The position numbers and the translations under genes were made by a program. DNA of 64,000 bases from Actinocatenispora comari (GTDB taxonomy: Bacteria; Actinomycetota; Actinomycetes; Mycobacteriales; Micromonosporaceae). This document shows, one piece after another, positions 59,087-64,000 of the stretch. The DNA lies in the NCBI RefSeq assembly GCF_017312725.1, contig NZ_BOPO01000055.1:124001-188000 (forward strand), in the 5' to 3' direction. The notes beneath the pieces are model-generated. The model saw only the letters and a list, made by a program, of their open reading frames with translations. It had not been told where the DNA came from and searched no databases. How positions within the stretch are numbered: the first letter of the stretch is position 1; the number at the start of each line of letters is the position of its first letter.

Positions 59087-59743
59087 CTACACCTTCTTCC
59101 AGGTGCCGGTCCAGCCCTGGATGATCTGCGCCTGACAGATGTTGTAGCCGCCGGAGGCGTGCCCGGAGGCGATCGCCTTGCCGTCCACCAAGATCGTGCA
59201 GGTGATGTCCCCGCCGCCCTGCAGTTGGGCGGTGATGGAATACCACTGGGTGTCGCCGGAGTCGTCACGGTTGAGCGTGGCCGACCACGGCGCGCTGTCG
59301 CCGCCCTGACGGTTGTCGCTGTCGGAGCCGTAGGTGATGTCCACACCGGACGGGGTGGACCCCGACACCTTGAACGTCACCTTCGGCTTGGCTTTCGGCT
59401 TCGTCGGGGTGGGTGAGATGGTCTTCTTCGCCGGCGCCGCGGCCTTCGTCTTGCCGCTGTGCGGGGCGGCCGACGCCGACTGGCTGGTCCCGTCGTCGGC
59501 GGCGACCACGTCGTTCGGGTTGTCGTCGCCACCTCCGCCGGTGGCGGCGAGCAGGACGCTGCTGCCCAGGCACAGCACGCACACTCCGAGGATCGACAGC
59601 AGCACGATCTTGCCGGTCGACATGCCCTTCTTCTTCGGCGGCGGTGGCGGCGCGAACGGCGCGGGCGGCCCGTACGGCGGCCGCGGCGGGTAGGGAGGCT
59701 GACCGCCGTTGTACGGCGACGCGGTAGGGGGGTTCTCGGTCAT
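59087..59743 (-). CDS. MmpS-like membrane-anchored protein
   Basis: A 218-residue protein. A Pro/Tyr-rich cytoplasmic N-terminus (PPYPPRPPYGPP) and Lys cluster lead to one membrane helix (IVLLSILGVCVLCLGSSVLLAA). A Thr/Lys/Pro linker follows, then an outer beta domain of about 85 residues with VDITYGSDSDN, WSATLNRDDSGDTQWYSITAQL and TCTILVDGKAIASGHASGGYNIC. The outer domain matches MmpS transport-accessory proteins; its two Cys probably bridge. No MmpL gene adjoins, so it may act with a distant partner or independently. Confidence 0.82.
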   Translation of the reverse strand: MTENPPTASPYNGGQPPYPPRPPYGPPAPFAPPPPPKKKGMSTGKIVLLSILGVCVLCLGSSVLLAATGGGGDDNPNDVVAADDGTSQSASAAPHSGKTKAAAPAKKTISPTPTKPKAKPKVTFKVSGSTPSGVDITYGSDSDNRQGGDSAPWSATLNRDDSGDTQWYSITAQLQGGGDITCTILVDGKAIASGHASGGYNICQAQIIQGWTGTWKKV

Positions 59744-60219
59744 GCGGTGTCCGTTCGATCCAGGGCTACCGGCCCAGTGCAGACGCACGGGTTCGACACA
59801 AGCGTGCGGTATGCCGGGGAAGTCGCGGATCAGCGGAATGGCGGGAAACGTCTGCCAATTGGTGGGCAGTAGGTGGCCGAACGGCTACCCCCGGGATTCG
59901 GTGACCGGGACCGATGCGTTACCGGGAAGTGCCGGCGGACCGGCGCTGGCGGCGGCAGCACGCGTCGCGTGTTCATGAACGCCTCGTCTGGCGGTGGCCG
60001 CCGCTCGATGTGCAGAGCCGGTTCGGGCAGGACGGTTTGACCGCTGCCGGTCGGCGGCGATACGTGCAGCGCGCTGCGGTTGAGGCTGCACGCCTGACCC
60101 GTGACGGCCTGGTGGACCCCGGCGAGGTGCTGCCGCGTCGCACGCCATCAGATCCAATTCCGATGCGTCGGGCGCGTGCCGGGTGGTAGCCGGCACGCGC
60201 CCGAGGTCTTGGCGACACG
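59744..60219. other. Gene-poor gap (476 bp) between MmpS-like and CsbD genes
   Basis: No convincing gene is visible. It contains the MmpS-like promoter and copy B of the duplicated element (60044-60080, with weaker homology to about 60200). The remaining sequence shows no clear repeats or motifs. Confidence 0.6.
60044..60080 (+). repeat. Duplicated intergenic element, copy B
   Basis: It matches copy A (58636-58672) at 35 of 37 bases in the same orientation, with weaker similarity continuing downstream to about 60200. The distance between the two blocks of similarity is about 78 bp shorter than in copy A. Confidence 0.7.
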
Positions 60220-60393
60220 TCAGTCGCGGAACGCGTCCTTGATCTTCTCGCCCGCCTGCTTGACGTCGCCCTTGGCCTTCTTGCTCCTGCCCTCGGCCTG
60301 CCACTGCTCGTTGTCGGTGGCCTCGCCGAGCTTCTCCTTCGCCTTGCCGACCAACTCGTCCTTCTTGTTGGCCATCTTGTCGTCACTGGCCAT
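60220..60393 (-). CDS. CsbD-family stress protein
   Basis: A 57-residue, highly charged CsbD protein: MASDDKMANKKDELVGKAKE, KLGEATDNEQWQAEGRSKKA, KGDVKQAGEKIKDAFRD. The alternating Lys/Glu helix and the GKAKE..G motif define the family, which is general-stress induced in other bacteria; a link to the nearby SigF-type sigma factor is possible. ATG at 60391-60393 has GGGGGG six bases upstream. Downstream is the duplicated intergenic element. Confidence 0.92.
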   Translation of the reverse strand: MASDDKMANKKDELVGKAKEKLGEATDNEQWQAEGRSKKAKGDVKQAGEKIKDAFRD

Positions 60394-60517
60394 GAGAAAC
60401 CCCCCACGTGGTCTCGTGTCCTCGGGCGATGTGGCCCACCACTCGTAGTTCCCGATGAACGGCCCGCCAAACCAGGCAGCGCGCCCGGGACCGGATCAGC
60501 GCCGGCCTCCCGGCTGC

Positions 60518-60979
60518 TCAGGGAACCGGATCCGCCCAGCGGATCTCCACCCGGTCCGGATCGTGGCGATCGGCCCAGCACGCGTACTCCGTGCGGCCCG
60601 CACCGAGCTCACCACCGGTGTACGGCGACTCCACGGCCATGCTGTCCGTCTCGTACGGAGCCTTGCCGCCGATCCGTACGCGCAGGTGGAACCGGTAGAG
60701 CTCGGCGCCGTTGATGCGGGAGTGCGCGTCCTGTTGCCCCAGGATCGTGGCGGTGCACCGCACCGCATCGGCGCGGTCGACCTGGCTCGCGGCGATCTGG
60801 TGCTGCTGCACGACCACGAACGACATCGCCCAGCCGAACCCGACCGCGACGAGGACGAAGAACACCCCGCCGGCGATGTCACCGGCCTTGCGGCGACGTA
60901 TCCCGCCGACGAGGTTCGACAACCCCATGGCCAGCACGCCCAGCAAGGCGGCGTAGATCAGGACGTTGAACACGATCAC
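60518..60979 (-). CDS. Two-helix membrane protein, unrecognised
   Basis: A 153-residue protein with two hydrophobic helices (IVFNVLIYAALLGVLAMGLS, and GVFFVLVAVGFGWAMSFVVV) and an outer C-terminal domain of about 95 residues (HSRINGAELYRFHLRVRIGG ... ETDSMAVESPYTGGEL). That domain resembles the DUF3592-type beta domains of membrane proteins, but I am not sure. GTG at 60977-60979 has no ribosome site. It stands alone, divergent from the phosphotransferase gene. Confidence 0.65.
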   Translation of the reverse strand: MIVFNVLIYAALLGVLAMGLSNLVGGIRRRKAGDIAGGVFFVLVAVGFGWAMSFVVVQQHQIAASQVDRADAVRCTATILGQQDAHSRINGAELYRFHLRVRIGGKAPYETDSMAVESPYTGGELGAGRTEYACWADRHDPDRVEIRWADPVP

Positions 60980-61100
60980 GCCGTCAGGTTAGAAACACGA
61001 GTCACGCACCGCCTGACCGCGCCGGCGCTACCGTGTCTTCGACGGGGAGATCCACGACGCCGTGATCGCAGGTCGCCGTACCACCGTGGGGAGGGTGCCT

Positions 61101-61994
61101 GTGGCCGGGGCGGCACCGAAGGCCGCGATCGCACAGCGGATCGCCACGGCGGTACTGGGCCGGGACGCGGGATCGTTGTCCGGTGTGTCGAGCCTGTCCC
61201 ATCACGTGTTCGTCGGGCCGGACGTCGTCGTGAAGGTCATCGAGGGCAGCCGGCACCGTCGTCTGGATCGCGAGGCGGCGTTGGCCGCGGAGCTGCCGGC
61301 CGGCCTGACCGCACCGTTGCTGGGCAGCGGCACGTTCCGGTACGGCGCGCAGGAGTTCCGGTACGCGTGCTACGCCCGGATCCTGGGCACGGCGCCCGGC
61401 ATGGGGTTGCCCGGCGTGACCGCGGCGGCCGCCCGTTCGCTGGCCGAGCAGGCGGTCGAACGGCTCCGGACGCTGCACGCCTGGGTACCCTCGCGCGGGG
61501 CTGACCGGGTACTGCGGGAACCGTTGGGGCACGGCGGATTCCTCGACCGCGACACGCTGCTCGACGGGATCGGGCGGTTGGCGTCGGACGGTCGGCTGAC
61601 CGGACCGGTACTGGCGGGGCTGACGGCCATCGCGACGCAGGCGCCGCCGCGGGCAAGCGTCGACGTCCCGGTCCATGCCGACTGTCACTGGGACAACTGG
61701 CTCGCCGCCGACGGGCGGGTACTGGCGCTGCTGGACTTCGAGTGGGCCCGATGGGGCGAGCCGCTGGACGACTGGTTCTTCCTCGCGGCGTTCAGCGGGC
61801 CGCATCGGTCGGTCGTCCTCGACGTCATCGCGCGCGCGACCGGGCTCGCACCGGACGAGCTGGCGGCGGGCTGCGAACTGCGCGAGGCGGCCCACCTCGT
61901 GTCCGACCTCCTCGCCGAACCGGGCCCGCCGCCCCCGCAACGTGCCCGCGAGCTCGCCGCCCTCACCGTCCACCGCCGCTGGCAACGCCACTGA
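61101..61994 (+). CDS. Aminoglycoside phosphotransferase-fold kinase
   Basis: A 297-residue APH-family protein. The ATP-binding strand reads DVVVKVIEG, and the catalytic loop VPVHADCHWDNWLAADG carries the HxDxxxxN pattern. The metal strand is LALLDFEWARWGEPLDDWFFLA. The substrate is unknown. The second GTG at 61101 follows GGGGAGG by six bases; a start at 61095 or further upstream is less likely. It is convergent with the AraC-type gene. Confidence 0.85.
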   Translation: MAGAAPKAAIAQRIATAVLGRDAGSLSGVSSLSHHVFVGPDVVVKVIEGSRHRRLDREAALAAELPAGLTAPLLGSGTFRYGAQEFRYACYARILGTAPGMGLPGVTAAAARSLAEQAVERLRTLHAWVPSRGADRVLREPLGHGGFLDRDTLLDGIGRLASDGRLTGPVLAGLTAIATQAPPRASVDVPVHADCHWDNWLAADGRVLALLDFEWARWGEPLDDWFFLAAFSGPHRSVVLDVIARATGLAPDELAAGCELREAAHLVSDLLAEPGPPPPQRARELAALTVHRRWQRH

Positions 61995-62114
61995 CCTGCC
62001 ACCCCGCCAGCTCCGCCGCTGCGACATCGGAGGACGTGGCGTGGGTTCGTCGAGGGCTCGTCGCGGACCGAGCCGAGATTGCTGGAGCATGCCCGTGTGG
62101 GACACCGCTGAACA

Positions 62115-63059
62115 TCACGCGGGGAGGGTGGGGCCGTCGGGGCGCAATGGTGGCCAACTGAGGGGGTCCTCGGTCAGGGTGACGCCGTGGGCTTCCAGCG
62201 CGCCCGCGCACAGTGTGCGGCGATAGGCGCCGTAGGCCAGCACGTGGGCGACCATGCCGGCATAGGTGAAGAAGTACGGCGTGCCCGACGTGGCATCCAC
62301 GAAGGTGTCGCCGAGCGTGGCGCCGGCGGACGCGTCACGGACGTGCCGTATGAACAGCTCGCCGTGTTCGTCGAGCAGGTTCTCCAGTTCGGGTATCGAC
62401 GCATGATCGCAGGAGTGTGGCGTGTAGGCAACGTTGGCCACCGCGGCGTTCCAGATTCCGAGCTCGTCGACGAGCCTGGCTGCGAGCAGCCGGATGGTCA
62501 GGTCGTCATCGACGGTGTCGGCGTTGGTGACGGTGATCGGCTGCTCGAGGGTGGCGGCGGCAAGCCCGCGACAGGCGTGTAGCAGCTGTGCCACGACAGC
62601 CACGTGCTGCTCGACCATGATGGTGACCAGATCCATCGGGATGCCTCCGTCGGATGTGGGCAGGACCAGCCCCGCCGGTGGGTGAAAGTGGACGTTGTTG
62701 GCGCTGGCGATTCGCGGGTCGCCTGGCCTGCCTCGCCAGGTCGAGGGAGTGGCCGCGTAGGCGCGTTGGAAGGCGCGGGTGAACGCCTCGTGCGAGGCGT
62801 AGCCGGCATCGACCGCGATGTCGAGGATCGATCGGTCCGGGCCCAAGAGGGCGTAGGCGGCTCGTTCGAGCAGGATCCGGCGCCGAAACTGTGCGGGCGG
62901 CTCTCCGGCCACCGCGCCCAGCAGTCGATGCAACTGAGAGGTGGAAACGTGCAGCTGTTGGGCCAGACTCTCGGCTGTCGAGAGAGGATCGTCCAGCTGG
63001 GCCGCGACGAGCTCGACGAAACGTACGAAGAACGGATTCTGCTCAGCCACGTATCTCAT
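62115..63059 (-). CDS. AraC-family regulator with DinB-like C-terminal domain
   Basis: A 314-residue protein. The AraC helix-turn-helix pair lies at about 22-105: AESLAQQLHVSTSQLHRLLGAVAGEPPAQFRR and DIAVDAGYASHEAFTRAFQRAYAATPSTWR. Residues about 135-300 start MDLVTIMVEQHVAVVAQLLHAC and look like a DinB/DUF664 helical bundle with candidate metal histidines. This DNA-binding plus DinB architecture suggests a small-molecule or thiol-responsive regulator. The start may be the ATG at 63057-63059 or the GTG at 63048-63050; neither has a good ribosome site. Confidence 0.82.
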   Translation of the reverse strand: MRYVAEQNPFFVRFVELVAAQLDDPLSTAESLAQQLHVSTSQLHRLLGAVAGEPPAQFRRRILLERAAYALLGPDRSILDIAVDAGYASHEAFTRAFQRAYAATPSTWRGRPGDPRIASANNVHFHPPAGLVLPTSDGGIPMDLVTIMVEQHVAVVAQLLHACRGLAAATLEQPITVTNADTVDDDLTIRLLAARLVDELGIWNAAVANVAYTPHSCDHASIPELENLLDEHGELFIRHVRDASAGATLGDTFVDATSGTPYFFTYAGMVAHVLAYGAYRRTLCAGALEAHGVTLTEDPLSWPPLRPDGPTLPA

Positions 63060-63336
63060 TGTGGCCGTGGCCGACGCGCGCGGTTTGATCGAATCTCGCA
63101 ACCTCGTCGCCGTTCATGGCTTGTCGCCGTCGGGCTTCGCTGATCGCGGCCGCGGCGCGAGCCAGCACGCCGACCGTGCGTCGAGGTTCGATCGTCTGCT
63201 CGTGGCATCGCGCTGGGCGGAGCCGAGCGTGGCCCCAGGTCGCTGCCGCGGTGTCGATCAGCGCAGGCGGCACTTCCCAACCACGCTGATCTTGGGTAGC
63301 GTCCGGCGCTGACCGGCTGGCCGCGGGAGGTGAGCG

Positions 63337-64000
63337 ATGACGGCACGGGAACCGCGCGACGTCGGCACCGTTCTCGTCTCCCGCCCGCGCTTCGTCGGCC
63401 GGCACCGCGACCTCGCGACGGTACGCGACGCGCTGGCGCAGTCGCCCGCCGTGGTGCTGATCGAGGGTGAGGCGGGCATCGGCAAGAGCCGGCTGCTGCG
63501 CGAGGTCCTGGCCACCGCCTCCGGCCCGGTCCTGGTCGGCGGGTGCCCACCGTTTCGTGTCCCGTACACGTTGGGGCCGGTGGTCGACGCGGTGCGCCCG
63601 GCCGCCGACGATGTCGCGGCGCTGGGTCTGAGCAGCCTGGCCGGTGCGCTGCGGCAGCTGTTCCCGGAGTGGGCCGAGGCGCTGCCGCCGGCGCTGGAGC
63701 CGGCGGAGGACGCGAGCGCCGCCCGGCACCGGCTGTTTCGCGCCCTGGTGGAGCTGATGCAGGCGCTCGAGGCGAGCGTACTGGTCGTCGAGGACGTGCA
63801 CTGGGCCGACGAGGCGACGCTGGAGTTCCTGCTGTTCCTGGTGTCGCAGGCGACCGTGAGCCTGGTCGTGACGTACCGGCCGGAGGAGGTGGCGGCCGAC
63901 TCGCTGCTGCGCCGGCTGTCCTCCGGGCTACCGGTGGGTACGGCCCGGGCCAGGGTCTCGCTCACCGCGCTCGATGTGGCGCAGACCGCGGAGCTGGTGT
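63337..64000 (+). CDS. LuxR-family (LAL/MalT-type) ATPase regulator, N-terminal part
   Basis: The first 221 codons of a large ATPase regulator; the gene runs off the right edge. It opens with FVGRHRDLATVRDAL, then Walker A IEGEAGIGKSRLL and Walker B VLVVEDVHWADEATLEFLLF, the STAND/AAA signature of LAL regulators whose LuxR helix-turn-helix lies near residue 850-900. ATG at 63337 follows GGGAGG by six bases. The upstream 277-bp gap holds its promoter and that of the AraC-type gene. A function in secondary metabolism is common for this family but is not shown here. Confidence 0.88.
   Translation, partial: MTAREPRDVGTVLVSRPRFVGRHRDLATVRDALAQSPAVVLIEGEAGIGKSRLLREVLATASGPVLVGGCPPFRVPYTLGPVVDAVRPAADDVAALGLSSLAGALRQLFPEWAEALPPALEPAEDASAARHRLFRALVELMQALEASVLVVEDVHWADEATLEFLLFLVSQATVSLVVTYRPEEVAADSLLRRLSSGLPVGTARARVSLTALDVAQTAELV

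Noticed and set aside
63043-63801. 252-residue minus-strand frame containing TAAATWGHARLRPARC
   Set aside because: Most of it is antisense to the ATPase regulator with intact Walker motifs; the remaining part has no recognisable domain, start or ribosome site.

Overview
This is a 64 kb stretch of chromosome from a high-GC filamentous-type actinobacterium. GC3 is very high throughout, GTG and TTG starts are common, and several genes look leaderless. The gene content fits: a complete conservon (CvnA-D), a SigB/SigF-type sigma factor, an F420-dependent PPOX enzyme, a DUF664 DinB protein, an MmpS-like lipoprotein and many TetR-type one-component switches. A Micromonosporaceae-like host is a reasonable inference but is not proven by anything in the window. 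No rRNA, tRNA, CRISPR array or replication origin was recognised.

Layout. (1) 1-3211: start of an ABC transporter ATPase, then an overlapping three-gene two-component operon (true histidine kinase, degenerate kinase, NarL-type regulator). (2) 3588-6212: two secreted cell-wall hydrolases, an M15 D,D-carboxypeptidase and a lysozyme-like transglycosylase, each fused to the same five-blade VCBS/FG-GAP repeat domain. (3) 6336-13727: a divergent sugar-acid catabolism cluster (two enolase-superfamily dehydratases, SDR, Zn-ADH, RraA-like aldolase, ACS-type MFS permease, FadR/GntR repressor). Four copies of a TTGG-N5-CCAA operator lie in its two promoter regions. (4) 13761-15650: an IS605-type element with an intact tnpB and a doubly broken tnpA, beside the stub of a SnoaL-like gene. 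(5) 15655-21148: aromatic-type oxidation and decarboxylation genes with TetR switches and clear palindromic operators. (6) 21250-31454: housekeeping and accessory singles, including DinB, 4-OT, a DUF4246 oxygenase with a possible 39-residue ORF beside it, a 720-aa membrane/lipase fusion, RibD-like reductase plus VOC, a secreted PLD, a rhomboid-like protein and a LacI repressor. (7) 31654-35238: a large secreted beta-propeller, a kinase-fold phosphotransferase and a small secreted protein. (8) 35308-41527: conservon cvnABCD followed by a StyA-like flavin monooxygenase and a KsdD-like dehydrogenase, all on one strand. (9) 41733-48454: VOC protein, membrane protein, peptidase E, TetR and a pdhA-pdhB-pdhC operon. 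(10) 48648-58659: paired regulator/target modules (MarR/FAD monooxygenase, ArsR/DHA2 efflux, TetR/small membrane protein, Lrp/DUF2000), plus a sugar porter and the sigma factor. (11) 59087-64000: MmpS-like protein, CsbD, membrane protein, phosphotransferase, AraC-type regulator and the start of a LuxR-family ATPase regulator.

How it works together. The region is mostly accessory: divergent regulator/target pairs whose operators can be read as palindromes in the intergenic gaps. The most coherent metabolic system is the sugar-acid cluster; its substrate cannot be named from sequence alone. The most unusual items are the paired wall hydrolases that share a near-identical repeat domain, the conservon linked to a StyA/KsdD redox pair, and an intact TnpB stranded by a dead TnpA. 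Intergenic repeats are frequent (27-bp and 36-bp minisatellites, a 17-bp inverted repeat around 60 bp, and a duplicated intergenic element).
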